Shown: one piece after another, positions 10,980 to 18,924 of the stretch
Numbering within the stretch: position 1 is the first letter of the stretch
Layout of the letters: every line of letters begins with the position of its first letter
Source: Rubrivirga sp. SAORIC476
Lineage (GTDB): Bacteria > Bacteroidota > Rhodothermia > Rhodothermales > Rubricoccaceae
Assembly: GCF_002283555.1 (NCBI RefSeq)
Contig: NZ_MVOI01000006.1
Span: 929,209 to 993,208 of the forward strand
DNA length: 64,000 nt
Direction of reading: 5' to 3'
Notes under the pieces: model-generated
Databases searched by the model: none
Seen by the model: the letters and a program-made list of their open reading frames with translations, nothing else
What the model was told of the DNA's origin: nothing
Position numbers and translations under genes: made by a program

Positions 10980-11072
10980 TCCGAGTCGCAGGCTGGCGAC
11001 GGGTCTCCGGCACGTCCAGGTCCCGCACGCGCTATTCGCACCGGCTGCAACGGGCCAGGCTCAGACGGGGTG

Positions 11073-11079
11073 TATCTTC
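11073..11079 (+). promoter_or_regulatory. Possible -7 element for the RNase E/G gene
   Basis: TATCTTC resembles the TAnnTTTG-type -7 element and is the only candidate I found upstream of the gene on this strand. It would imply a leader of about 365 bases before the TTG start. Confidence 0.25.
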
Positions 11080-11448
11080 CGCGCGTGGTTCTGTGCCCGG
11101 CATCCGGTGTCGGGGCGAGCCTTCCCTTCGCTGCGCCTGCGTGGCCCCGGGCCGAGCCTCTCTCGTCCGCCGCCGCCTGCCCGACGCCCCCGCGTCCGGA
11201 CCTGCGCCCCATGCTGCACGTCGTGCTGTACTTCGTCCGCCTCGTCCTCCGCTGGGTCGCCCTCCTCGCCGTACGGCCGGGGGCGCTTCCGGCCGTGGCC
11301 GCGGCGCGACCCACCGCGCCTCGCCTCCCCGCGCGCGCCCAGGCCTCCGGCACCGCCGTCCCCGTGGACGGCCGCCCGCCCGCCCGGCGCCGCGCCGCGC
11401 GTCCTTTGGACCGCGCGCCAGAGCGCGAGCGCGACGCCCCAAACCCCT

Positions 11449-14400
11449 TTGAAAAAGCAGATTGTCATCAACGCGAGCAAGGATCGCTCGCGGATCGCCA
11501 TCGTCGAGAACGACGAGCTGGTCGAGCTCTACGTCGAGAACCCCGATAACGTCCGGACGATCGGGAACGTCTACCTCGGTCAGATCCAGAAGGTGATGCC
11601 CGCCATCCGGGCGGCCTTCGTCGATGTCGGCCAGAAGCAGGACTGCTTCCTCCACTTCTCGGACCTGACCGACAACCTTCCCCAGTTGCTCGCGCTGGCT
11701 GGTGAGGACGTGCCTGGCCTGAACGAGCCGGTCCTGTCGCTGGCCCCTGCGAAGCGCGTCGCCGACGACGAGGACGAGCCCGACGTGGAGGACGCCCTCG
11801 AGGTCGAGGCCACCGAGCCGGAGTCGTCCACCAAGAGCCGGAGCCGCCGGCGCTCCCGTGGTCGCGGCCGGAACCGCCGGGGACGCGGTCGCGGGCGTTC
11901 TGAGGAGGAAGAGGAGCAGGAGGAGCAGGGACGACGTCGCCTCCCGGGCGTGATCGACCTGAGCTCGCCTGCGCGTCGCCCGTCCCGCCAGCGCGCGCCG
12001 GAGCCCGAGGAGGAGGATGAGGTGATCGAGGACGCCCCGACCGCAGAGGTCGAGGAGGCGCCCACCGCGGAGGTGGAGGAGACTCCAGCCGAGGACGCGC
12101 CCGCCAAGCCGGCATCCCGCCGCCGCACCAAGAAGGCCGAGGCGACGGAGGAGATCGAGGCAACGGAGCAGACCGAGGTTTCGGAGTCCGATGACGAGGA
12201 CGACACGGCGGAGGCCGGTCAGGAAGGCTCCTCGAAGAAGAAGCGTCGCCGTCGCCGCCGAGGCGGCAAGGGGCGCGGATCGGACGCCTCCGGTACCGAC
12301 GGCGAGACTGCAGAGGAGACCTCGGGCGCGACGCCGGAAGCCGACTCTCCCGAGGCCGATTCGCAGGACGCCGAGGAGGCGCCGACACCCAAGCGCTCCC
12401 GTCGCAAGAAGGCCGACGCGCCCGTCGAGCCGGAGCCCGCCGCGGAGACGCCCGAGGCCGACGATGCCGAGGAGGCGCCGAAGCCGAAGCGGTCCCGCCG
12501 CAAGAAGGACGCCCCGGCGGCCGATGCCGAGGAGGAAGCCGACGACAAGGGCCAGCGCCCGGGCGACGTGTCGCCTACGGGCCGCAGCCGCCGTCCCACC
12601 AACCCGACGACGGCGGAGGCGACCGATGATGACAGCGAGGAGGAGTCCGCATCCAGCAGCAAGCGCCTGCCGGCCACGCTCGACCTGACCTCCTCGGCCT
12701 CCAAGCCGTCGCGGTCGCGTCGCAGCCCCGAGCCCTCCGACGACGACTCCGACGAGGAGGCTGAGCCCTCGGGGCGGAGCCGCCGCTCCCGCGGGGGCCG
12801 CTCGGCGGAGCCGAAGGCGAACGACACCGAGACGGAGGACTCCTCCGACGACACCTCGTCGCGTTCGCGCCGGGGCCGCTCCCGCTCGTCCTCCGACGAC
12901 TCCAAGGGCGACGACTCCAAGGGACGCAGCCGCCGTGGCGGCCGCTCCTCCGACGACGCGGCGGACGAGAAGGACGCTGCCGACAGCGAGTCGGGCAACC
13001 GACGCCGCTCGCGGGGTGGCCGCTCGTCCAGCAACGACGACTTGCCCGCCTCGGACACGTCGAAGGGCGAGGACTCGTCCAGCGGAGGACGGCGCGGGCG
13101 TTCGTCGTCCGACCGGTCGTCCTCGGGTCGGTCCTCGGACCGGAACGCGGGTCGGTCGTCGGATCGCTCGAACGGCCGCTCCTCGGACCGCTCCTCCGGG
13201 CGGTCGAACGGGTCGCAGAAGAACGGGCCGATCCCGCCGAACGAGGAGCTGCTGCGGCGCTCCGGCAAGATCATCGTCAAGATCACCAAGGAGGCCATCT
13301 CCACCAAGGGGCCGCGCGTCTCGACTGACCTGTCGCTGGCGGGCCGCTTCCTCGTGCTCGTGCCCGCGGCCGACTACGTGGCCGTCTCGAAGAAGATCGA
13401 GAGCGCCAAGGAGCGCCGCCGCCTGCGGACGCTCGCGACGAGCCTCAAGCCCGATCGCTTCGGCGTCATCGTGCGGACGGTCGCCGAGGGGCGCGACGCG
13501 AAGAGCCTCGACACCGACCTGCGCCTGCTGGTCGACAAGTGGCGCAAGATCGAGCAGAAGCTCAACGAGAACCCCGAGCCGCCGGTGCTGCTGTACCAGG
13601 ACGTGAACATGGTCTCGTCGGTCATCCGCGACCTGTTCTCGGAGGACTACGACCGGATCCTGGTCGACGACCCGAAGGTGTTCAAGAACGTCCAGGCCTA
13701 CGTCAAGGCCGTCGCGCCGCAGATGGCCGACAAGGTGGAGCTGCACACCGGGCGCGCGCCCGTCTTCCGCTCGCTCGGCATCGAGAAGCAGGTCGAGGAG
13801 GCGTTCTCGAAGCGCGTCAACATGCGCGGCGGAGGCTACCTGTTCATCGAGACGACCGAGGCCATGCACGTGGTCGACGTCAACTCGGGCCGTGCGGGCC
13901 GCGGCAAGTCGCAGAAGCAGAACCTGATCGACGTCAACGTGGAGGCGGCCCGGGAGGTCGCCAAGCAACTCCGCCTGCGCGACCTCGGCGGCATCATCGT
14001 GGTCGACTTCATCGACCTCAAGTACGACCGTGACCGGAAGAAGGTCACCGACGTGCTCAAGCAGGAGTTCGCCAAGGACCGCGCGGTGACGAAGCTGCTG
14101 CCGATGTCGGACTTCGGGCTGGTCCAGATCACGCGCCAGCGCCTGCGCCCGTCGATCACGGCCAACGCGACCGACGAGGACGGCAACCCGCTCGACGCCG
14201 CCGACGCGGTCGCAGCTGCCGGCGCCGGGGAGATCCGCCGCCAGGGCCAGCAGGCCTACGTCGAGCCGGAGCCGCAGCCGCAGTCCACGGAGCCCGCTAC
14301 CGAGCGCCCCGCGCTCGCGCCGGAGGATGCGTCCCCGCGCGCCCTCTCGGGGCGTCTCCGCGGCTGGCTGGACCACTACCGCCAGACGGTCGACGAGAAG

Positions 14401-14607
14401 TACAAGCGGCGGCCCATCGTAGTGCGCGTCCACCCGCTGTTCGGCGGCTATCTCCGAGGCGGCTTCCCGTCGCTCCTGATGCGCTGGCGCCTGTCGCTGC
14501 GCGGCATCACGTTCGTGCTGGAGGAGGACGCCACCGTGGACCCGCTCACGTTCGACGTTCGCGACCAGAAGTCGGGCAGGACGCTGCTGAAGAAGTACAC
14601 CCCGTAG
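11449..14607 (+). CDS. rng: Ribonuclease E/G with a large charged insertion in the S1 region
   Basis: 1052 residues from the TTG at 11449 (KKQIVINASKDRSRIAIVEN is the conserved family N-terminus); relatives in Bacteroidota are about 510-520. It is an endoribonuclease for rRNA and mRNA processing. The S1 domain starts normally (GNVYLGQIQKVMPAIRAAFVDVG...FLHFSDL). It is then interrupted from about residue 103 to 590 by Asp/Glu/Ser/Arg/Lys-rich low complexity with repeated SRRSRGGR-like blocks, and resumes at GKIIVKITKEAISTKGPRV. The catalytic DNase I-like part is intact: Asp810 in VVDVNSGR and Asp853 in VVDFIDL, 43 apart as in E. coli RNase E (303/346). The zinc-link CPxCxG motif is absent. The C-terminus (LFGGYLRGGFPS...LKKYTP) is family-like. 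The TTG start is chosen from homology. Confidence 0.92.
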   Translation: MKKQIVINASKDRSRIAIVENDELVELYVENPDNVRTIGNVYLGQIQKVMPAIRAAFVDVGQKQDCFLHFSDLTDNLPQLLALAGEDVPGLNEPVLSLAPAKRVADDEDEPDVEDALEVEATEPESSTKSRSRRRSRGRGRNRRGRGRGRSEEEEEQEEQGRRRLPGVIDLSSPARRPSRQRAPEPEEEDEVIEDAPTAEVEEAPTAEVEETPAEDAPAKPASRRRTKKAEATEEIEATEQTEVSESDDEDDTAEAGQEGSSKKKRRRRRRGGKGRGSDASGTDGETAEETSGATPEADSPEADSQDAEEAPTPKRSRRKKADAPVEPEPAAETPEADDAEEAPKPKRSRRKKDAPAADAEEEADDKGQRPGDVSPTGRSRRPTNPTTAEATDDDSEEESASSSKRLPATLDLTSSASKPSRSRRSPEPSDDDSDEEAEPSGRSRRSRGGRSAEPKANDTETEDSSDDTSSRSRRGRSRSSSDDSKGDDSKGRSRRGGRSSDDAADEKDAADSESGNRRRSRGGRSSSNDDLPASDTSKGEDSSSGGRRGRSSSDRSSSGRSSDRNAGRSSDRSNGRSSDRSSGRSNGSQKNGPIPPNEELLRRSGKIIVKITKEAISTKGPRVSTDLSLAGRFLVLVPAADYVAVSKKIESAKERRRLRTLATSLKPDRFGVIVRTVAEGRDAKSLDTDLRLLVDKWRKIEQKLNENPEPPVLLYQDVNMVSSVIRDLFSEDYDRILVDDPKVFKNVQAYVKAVAPQMADKVELHTGRAPVFRSLGIEKQVEEAFSKRVNMRGGGYLFIETTEAMHVVDVNSGRAGRGKSQKQNLIDVNVEAAREVAKQLRLRDLGGIIVVDFIDLKYDRDRKKVTDVLKQEFAKDRAVTKLLPMSDFGLVQITRQRLRPSITANATDEDGNPLDAADAVAAAGAGEIRRQGQQAYVEPEPQPQSTEPATERPALAPEDASPRALSGRLRGWLDHYRQTVDEKYKRRPIVVRVHPLFGGYLRGGFPSLLMRWRLSLRGITFVLEEDATVDPLTFDVRDQKSGRTLLKKYTP

Positions 14608-14669
14608 TGCGCGGACCGTGGAGCGTGGGGGAGACACCTTCCCTGCGCTCCGCGGCCTGCGACCCACGT

Positions 14670-14987
14670 ATGAAGCCCCCCGCCGTCGTCGCTGCGTTGG
14701 AACAGGCCCTGCGCCAACTCGGCGTGCGGGTGCGGCGTGAGCGGGGCGGATTCCGGGGCGGCCTGTGCGTGGTCGCGGGCGAGCCGGTGCTGGTGCTGAA
14801 CCGACTCCACCCGGACGAGGCGCAGGTGGCGGTCCTCGCCTCGGCGCTGCGTGAGCACGGCGGCGTGGACGAGCTCTACCTCCGGCCCGCGGTGCGTGCC
14901 GCGCTGGAGGACGCGTGGGCTCAGGCAGACGCCGGACAGGAGGCAGACGCCGGACAGGAGGCCGACGCGGACGCCGAGGCCGGATGA
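14670..14987 (+). CDS. Conserved hypothetical protein, 105 residues
   Basis: I do not recognise the family. The first 85 residues (MKPPAVVAALEQALRQLGVRVRRERG...GLCVVAGEPVLVLNRLHPDE) look like a small alpha/beta domain. The tail is a low-complexity Ala/Asp/Gln/Glu stretch encoded by an 18-base tandem repeat. The ATG at 14670 starts the conserved-looking part. Its stop overlaps the start of the MBL-fold gene (ATGA), so the two are translationally coupled. It lies 62 bases after RNase E/G in the same direction. Coding potential is supported by the overlap and the frame-specific GC pattern; the function is unknown. Confidence 0.7.
   Translation: MKPPAVVAALEQALRQLGVRVRRERGGFRGGLCVVAGEPVLVLNRLHPDEAQVAVLASALREHGGVDELYLRPAVRAALEDAWAQADAGQEADAGQEADADAEAG
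14923..14967. repeat. 18-base tandem repeat at the 3' end of the 105-residue protein gene
   Basis: Two perfect copies of AGGCAGACGCCGGACAGG (14923-14940, 14941-14958) and a partial third. It encodes repeated ADAGQE in the protein tail. Confidence 0.9.
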
Positions 14988-15799
14988 CCGGCCCTGCGCT
15001 CACGGTCACGTTGCTCGGCACCGGCACGTCCACGGGCGTCCCGGTGATCGGGTGCGACTGCGCCGTCTGCACCTCCGACGACCCACGGGACGCGCGGCTG
15101 CGGACCTCGGCGCACGTCGTCGCGCACACCGAGGCGGGCGACGTGCACCTCCAGATCGACGCGGGGCCGGACTTCCGGGCGCAGGCGCTCCGGGCAGGCA
15201 TCACGGCGGCGGACGCGCTGGTGATCACGCACGAGCACTTCGACCACGTGGTCGGGCTGGACGATCTGCGGCCGCTGTTCTTCCGCAACCGCGCCCCGAT
15301 CCCGACCTTCGCGCTGCCGCGAACGGCGGACGCGCTGCGGAGCATGTTCCGCTACATCTTCGACCGGACGTATCCGGGAGCGTCGCTGCTGGACCTGGCG
15401 GAGGTGGACGGGCCGTTTACCGTGACCAGTCGCGAGCCGGGGGTGTCCGCATCGGTGGCGGTGCGGCCGATCCGGGCGCCACATGGGACGTTCGAGGTGC
15501 TGGGCGTCCGCATCGGCGGGTTCGCCTACCTGACGGACGCGGGGGCAGTACCGGAGGAGACGCGGGCGCTGCTGCGCGGCGTGGACGTGCTGGTGCTGGA
15601 CGGCCTCCGGCCGGAGCCGCACCCGACGCACCTGACGTTCGCCGAGGCGGCCGAGGTGGCGGCGGACGTGGGGGCGCGCGAGACATGGCTCGTGCACGTG
15701 ACCCACATGGTGACGCACGAGGCGGCGGACGCGATGCTGCCGGCGGACGTCCGGCTGGCGTACGACGGGCTGGTGCTGGAGGTGGAGGCGTCGACGTGA
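14984..15799 (+). CDS. MBL-fold metal-dependent hydrolase (PhnP-like)
   Basis: 271 residues. The start LTVTLLGTGTSTGVPVIGCDCAVC is typical of the PhnP/RNase Z-like branch of metallo-beta-lactamases, where the Cys-x-Cys-x-x-Cys segment is common. The metal site HxHxDH appears as THEHFDHVVGLDDLR, and later ligands are in RAPHGTFEVLGVR, YLTDAG and HVTHMV. It probably cleaves a phosphodiester such as a cyclic phosphate; the substrate is not deducible. The ATG overlaps the upstream stop by 4 bases, and its own stop overlaps the GNAT start (GTGA), so the three genes form a coupled set. Confidence 0.88.
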   Translation: MTGPALTVTLLGTGTSTGVPVIGCDCAVCTSDDPRDARLRTSAHVVAHTEAGDVHLQIDAGPDFRAQALRAGITAADALVITHEHFDHVVGLDDLRPLFFRNRAPIPTFALPRTADALRSMFRYIFDRTYPGASLLDLAEVDGPFTVTSREPGVSASVAVRPIRAPHGTFEVLGVRIGGFAYLTDAGAVPEETRALLRGVDVLVLDGLRPEPHPTHLTFAEAAEVAADVGARETWLVHVTHMVTHEAADAMLPADVRLAYDGLVLEVEAST

Positions 15800-16299
15800 T
15801 CGAGATTCGAACTGAGACGGCGGCGGACCGGGCGGCGGTGCGCCGCGTGAACGAGGCGGCGTTCGGGCAGGCGGACGAGGCGGACCTGGTGGACCGGATC
15901 CGGGAGCGGGCGGCGGGTTACCTCGGCCTCGTCGCCACCGAGGCGGGGGAGGTCGTGGGGCACATCGCGTTCAGCCCGGTCGGAATCGACGGGCACCCGG
16001 GCGTGTCGGTGTGGGGGCTCGCACCGATGGCGGTGCGTCCGGATCGGCAGCGGGCGGGCGTCGGCTCGCGGCTGGTGCGCGCGGGGCTGGCGGCGTGCCG
16101 GGCGGAGGGTGGGGAGGCGGTCGTCGTGCTGGGGCACCCGGCGTACTACCCGCGCTTCGGGTTCGCGTCGGCGGCGGGGCGGGGCATCGGGAATGAGTAC
16201 GGGGCGCCGCCGGAGGCGTTCATGGTGCTGGAACTGGTGCCGGGCGCGCTGGACGGGGTCGCGGGGACGGCGCGCTACGACCCGGCGCTGGCGGGGTGA
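15796..16299 (+). CDS. GNAT-family N-acetyltransferase
   Basis: 167 residues, GTG start overlapping the upstream stop. The GNAT fold is recognisable: N-terminal IEIRTETAADRAAVRRVNEAAFG, the beta-4 segment VVGHIAFSPV, and the acetyl-CoA binding motif A RPDRQRAGVGSRLVRAGLAAC (Q/R-x-x-G-x-G/S). The later GHPAYYPRFGFASA is typical of the YhbS-type subgroup. The acceptor substrate is unknown. It is the last gene of the short coupled run that follows RNase E/G. Confidence 0.9.
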   Translation: MIEIRTETAADRAAVRRVNEAAFGQADEADLVDRIRERAAGYLGLVATEAGEVVGHIAFSPVGIDGHPGVSVWGLAPMAVRPDRQRAGVGSRLVRAGLAACRAEGGEAVVVLGHPAYYPRFGFASAAGRGIGNEYGAPPEAFMVLELVPGALDGVAGTARYDPALAG

Positions 16300-16307
16300 C
16301 TCGGTCG

Positions 16308-16323
16308 GCCTCGGCGCCGAGGC
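16308..16323. repeat. Dispersed palindrome, copy 2
   Basis: GCCTCGGCGCCGAGGC is a perfect 16-base palindrome just after the GNAT stop. It shares the core CCTCGGnnCCGAGG with 9534-9547 and 54552-54565. Possibly a terminator hairpin or a mobile palindromic unit. Confidence 0.6.
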
Positions 16324-16410
16324 GGGGCAGCTTCCAATGGGATGCCGCGTGCAGTGCGCCCCTCGATCCTCCATCTCCCACTCTCCATCCTGCCCTGCAA
16401 CCGGCCGGGC

Positions 16411-16417
16411 TACCTTG
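16411..16417 (+). promoter_or_regulatory. Predicted -7 element of aroQ
   Basis: TACCTTG matches the TAnnTTG form of the Bacteroidota -7 box, 20 bases before the aroQ ATG. No clear -33 TTG. Confidence 0.45.
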
Positions 16418-16437
16418 GCGGGCCTGCCATCGCACCC

Positions 16438-16881
16438 ATGTCCGACTCGCCGCGCCCCGGAGTCCTCGTCCTCAACGGGCCCAACCTGAACCGCCTCGGC
16501 GTCCGCGAGCCGGACGTGTACGGGGCGCTCACGCTGGCCGACATCAAGGCCGACCTCCGGAAACAGTTCCCGGGCCTCACGCTGACATTCGCGCAGCACA
16601 GCGGCGAGGGAGACCTGATCGACGCGCTCCACGCCGCCGACACGGTGACGACGGCGGGCGTCGTGTTCAACCCCGGTGGCTACGCTCACACGTCGGTCGC
16701 CCTGCGGGATGCCATCGCGTCGATCTCGACGCCGGTCGTGGAGGTCCACATCTCGAACGTGTACGCGCGGGAGAGCTTCCGCCACACGTCGCTGCTGTCG
16801 GCCGTCTGCGCGGGCGTGATCACGGGCTTTGGCGTCGCCGGGTATGCGATGGGCGTGGGGCACTTCGCGGGGCACGGCTGA
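16438..16881 (+). CDS. aroQ: 3-dehydroquinate dehydratase, type II
   Basis: 147 residues, standard for the dodecameric type II enzyme, which dehydrates 3-dehydroquinate to 3-dehydroshikimate in the shikimate pathway. Signature motifs are VLNGPNLNRLGVREPDVYG with catalytic Tyr28, FAQHSGEGDLID, FNPGGYAHTSVAL with the anhydroquinate-binding Asn and His, and VEVHISNVYARESFRH with the catalytic-loop partners. All key residues are present. The ATG at 16438 sits behind a good -7 element. Its TGA overlaps the first base of the murJ ATG. Confidence 0.97.
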   Translation: MSDSPRPGVLVLNGPNLNRLGVREPDVYGALTLADIKADLRKQFPGLTLTFAQHSGEGDLIDALHAADTVTTAGVVFNPGGYAHTSVALRDAIASISTPVVEVHISNVYARESFRHTSLLSAVCAGVITGFGVAGYAMGVGHFAGHG

Positions 16882-18788
16882 TGGCGGAGCGCCCCGAGGA
16901 CGCCGACGAGCCGTCCGCGCCGGAGCCGGAGTCGGTCGCCGAGCCGCAGAACGAACCGTCGCCGGACGACGCCCTGCGCCCGGCCGGGCTGAGCGCGCCC
17001 GCCGAGGGGGCCGAGATGCTCGCCGAGGCGGACGCGGCGCCGGACTCGCCCGCCGAGGAGGCGCTGGAGGCCGAGCGGATCCAGGATGCGGCGGAGAAGG
17101 ACCCGTCGGCGTCATCGGGCGGGTCGGGGGCGCTGCTGGTGGCGGCGGGCATCTTCGCGAGCCGGGTGATCGGGCTCGTGCGCGACCGCGCCGTGGCGTA
17201 CTACTTCGGCTCGGGCGCCTTCGCGGACGTGTACCGGCTGGCGCTGCGGGCGCCCAACTTCCTCCAGAACCTGCTCGGCGAGGGCACGCTCTCGGCGTCG
17301 TTCATCCCGATCTACAGCCGGATGCTGGAAGAGGGGCGGGAGGAGGACGCCGGTCGCTTCGCAGGCGCCATCTTCGGGTTGCTGGCGGCGGTGGCCTTCG
17401 GGGCGGCCATCCTGGGCGTGCTGCTGGCCGAGCCGTTCGTGGCCGTGATCGCGTCGGGCTTCCTGGGGGACGCCGACAAGGTGCAGGCCGGGACGCTGGT
17501 GGTCGACCGGTTCGACCTCGCGGTCCGGGTGGTCCGCCTGACGTTCCCGATGACGGGCTTCCTCGTGCTGAGCGCGTGGTGCCTCGGCGTGCTCAACAGC
17601 CACCGGCGGTTCCTGCTGTCGTACTTCGCCCCGGTCGCCTGGAACGTGGCGCTGCTGGCGGCGCTGTTCGGCGGTGCGTACCTCTACCTCGACGACCCCT
17701 TCGGGGTGGGCCGGGTGGATGTCGTGCCGGCCGACCAGTTGAGCCAGCTGCTCATAGCCGTGTTCGTCGGCGGCATCGCGGGCGGCATCCTGCAGTTCGG
17801 CGTGCAACTGCCGCTCGTGCTGAAGCTGCTGACGGGCTTCCGGCCGAGGCTGTCACTCCAGGTGGAGGGCGTCCGCGAGGGCATCAAGGCGTTCGTGCCG
17901 GTGGTGCTGGGGCGCGGGGCGTACCAGCTCTCGGGGTACCTGGACTTCTGGCTGTCGACGTTCGTGGCGGCGGGTGCGCTGGGGGCCATCGGCTACGCGC
18001 AGACGCTGTACCTGCTGCCGATCTCGCTGTTCGGGATGAGCGTCGCCGCGAGCGAACTGCCCGAGCTGAGCCGCATCTCGCGCTCCGAGTTGGGCGCGTT
18101 CCTGACGCGCGTGAACCGGTCGGTCCGGCAGATCTTCTTCCTGATCGTCCCGACGGTGGTCGGCTACCTGGGCTTCGGGTCGCTGGTGGTCGGCGCGTTC
18201 TACCAGACGGGCCAGTTCGCGGCCGACGACACGTGGCAGGTGACGCTCGTGCTGGCGGCCTACTCGCTCGGCATGGTGGCGACGACGGCGGGGCGGCTGC
18301 TGCAGAACGCGTTCTACGCGCTGAGCGACACCAAGACGCCCGCCAAGATCGCCGTCTGGCGCGTCGCGGTGTCGGCCGTAATCGGCGGCGCGCTGATGTT
18401 CGTGCTCGACCGATACAGCGTGACCGACGTGGTCGGGATCGCGTCCGAGGGCGACCCTCTCCGCCTCGGGGCCGTCGGCCTCGCGCTCGGCTCGGCGGTG
18501 GGTGCGTGGGTGGAGTTGTGGCGACTGGTGGCGGCGCTCAAGACGCACGACCCGGCGTTCCGGTTGCCGTGGGGACGCGCGGTGCAGATGGTGGGCCTCG
18601 CCGGTCTGGCCGCGATCCCGGCGACGCTCGTGATGGGGTTCGTGCCGTCGACCCCGTTCCCCGTGTGGGCGTATGGAATCGGCGTGATCGGCGTGTTCGG
18701 GATCAGCTACATGGCGCTGGGCCACCTGTTCGGCTTCGAGGAGTCGGACGCATGGGTCGGGCGGTTCCTGCGCAAGCTGAAGCGGTAG
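16881..18788 (+). CDS. murJ: Lipid II flippase MurJ (MviN family)
   Basis: 635 residues. After an acidic Pro/Glu/Ala-rich cytoplasmic leader of about 80 residues, unusual for the family, comes a 14-helix MOP-superfamily transporter. It begins GALLVAAGIFASRVIGLVRDRAVAYYFG and includes LGEGTLSASFIPIYSRML, the conserved MurJ signature. Later helices carry FYALSDTKTPAKIAVWRVAVS, also characteristic. MurJ flips lipid-linked peptidoglycan precursor across the inner membrane. The start is overlapped by one base with the aroQ stop (TGATG), so coupled translation is likely. Confidence in the family is high; the polar leader is an oddity. Confidence 0.93.
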   Translation: MAERPEDADEPSAPEPESVAEPQNEPSPDDALRPAGLSAPAEGAEMLAEADAAPDSPAEEALEAERIQDAAEKDPSASSGGSGALLVAAGIFASRVIGLVRDRAVAYYFGSGAFADVYRLALRAPNFLQNLLGEGTLSASFIPIYSRMLEEGREEDAGRFAGAIFGLLAAVAFGAAILGVLLAEPFVAVIASGFLGDADKVQAGTLVVDRFDLAVRVVRLTFPMTGFLVLSAWCLGVLNSHRRFLLSYFAPVAWNVALLAALFGGAYLYLDDPFGVGRVDVVPADQLSQLLIAVFVGGIAGGILQFGVQLPLVLKLLTGFRPRLSLQVEGVREGIKAFVPVVLGRGAYQLSGYLDFWLSTFVAAGALGAIGYAQTLYLLPISLFGMSVAASELPELSRISRSELGAFLTRVNRSVRQIFFLIVPTVVGYLGFGSLVVGAFYQTGQFAADDTWQVTLVLAAYSLGMVATTAGRLLQNAFYALSDTKTPAKIAVWRVAVSAVIGGALMFVLDRYSVTDVVGIASEGDPLRLGAVGLALGSAVGAWVELWRLVAALKTHDPAFRLPWGRAVQMVGLAGLAAIPATLVMGFVPSTPFPVWAYGIGVIGVFGISYMALGHLFGFEESDAWVGRFLRKLKR

Positions 18789-18924
18789 GGGAGAGGCGCA
18801 AACGGCCTCGGTCGAGCCCTGAGATGTGAGAGGCATGTGACGCCGTCGGGCTGGCCCGCGGCCGAGGGGCGGGAACGCGCCGGGGCGGTGCGTGCGTTCT
18901 CGCCCTCCCACCACCTCTGTTCTC

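Larger units (their letters stand above)
10709..11448. other. 740-base gene-free divergent region between gltA and RNase E/G
   Basis: I see no convincing protein or RNA gene here. It must hold the gltA promoter (minus) and the RNase E/G promoter and leader (plus). It contains a perfect 18-base tandem duplication (unit GGCGATGCCTGGAGCGGC, 10944-10979) and a TATCTTC element at 11073-11079 that could be a plus-strand -7 box, giving a leader of about 365 bases. A short open frame from 11211 begins with a hydrophobic stretch but has no other support. Confidence 0.5.

Noticed and set aside
10709..11353. Upstream extension of citrate synthase to a 598-codon frame
   Set aside because: The extra 215 codons are Arg/Pro/Ala-rich and unrelated to citrate synthases; the ATG at 10708 gives the normal N-terminus.
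11211..11549. Small hydrophobic reading frame upstream of and overlapping RNase E/G
   Set aside because: Only about 30 hydrophobic residues before an Arg/Pro/Ala-rich tail typical of noncoding high-GC frames, and it runs into the start of rng in another frame.
11032..15345. 1437-codon open frame antisense to RNase E/G and its neighbours
   Set aside because: It mirrors the low-complexity insertion and the GC-rich flanks. The repeated L/R/G composition has no family resemblance, whereas the sense strand has catalytic residues in place.
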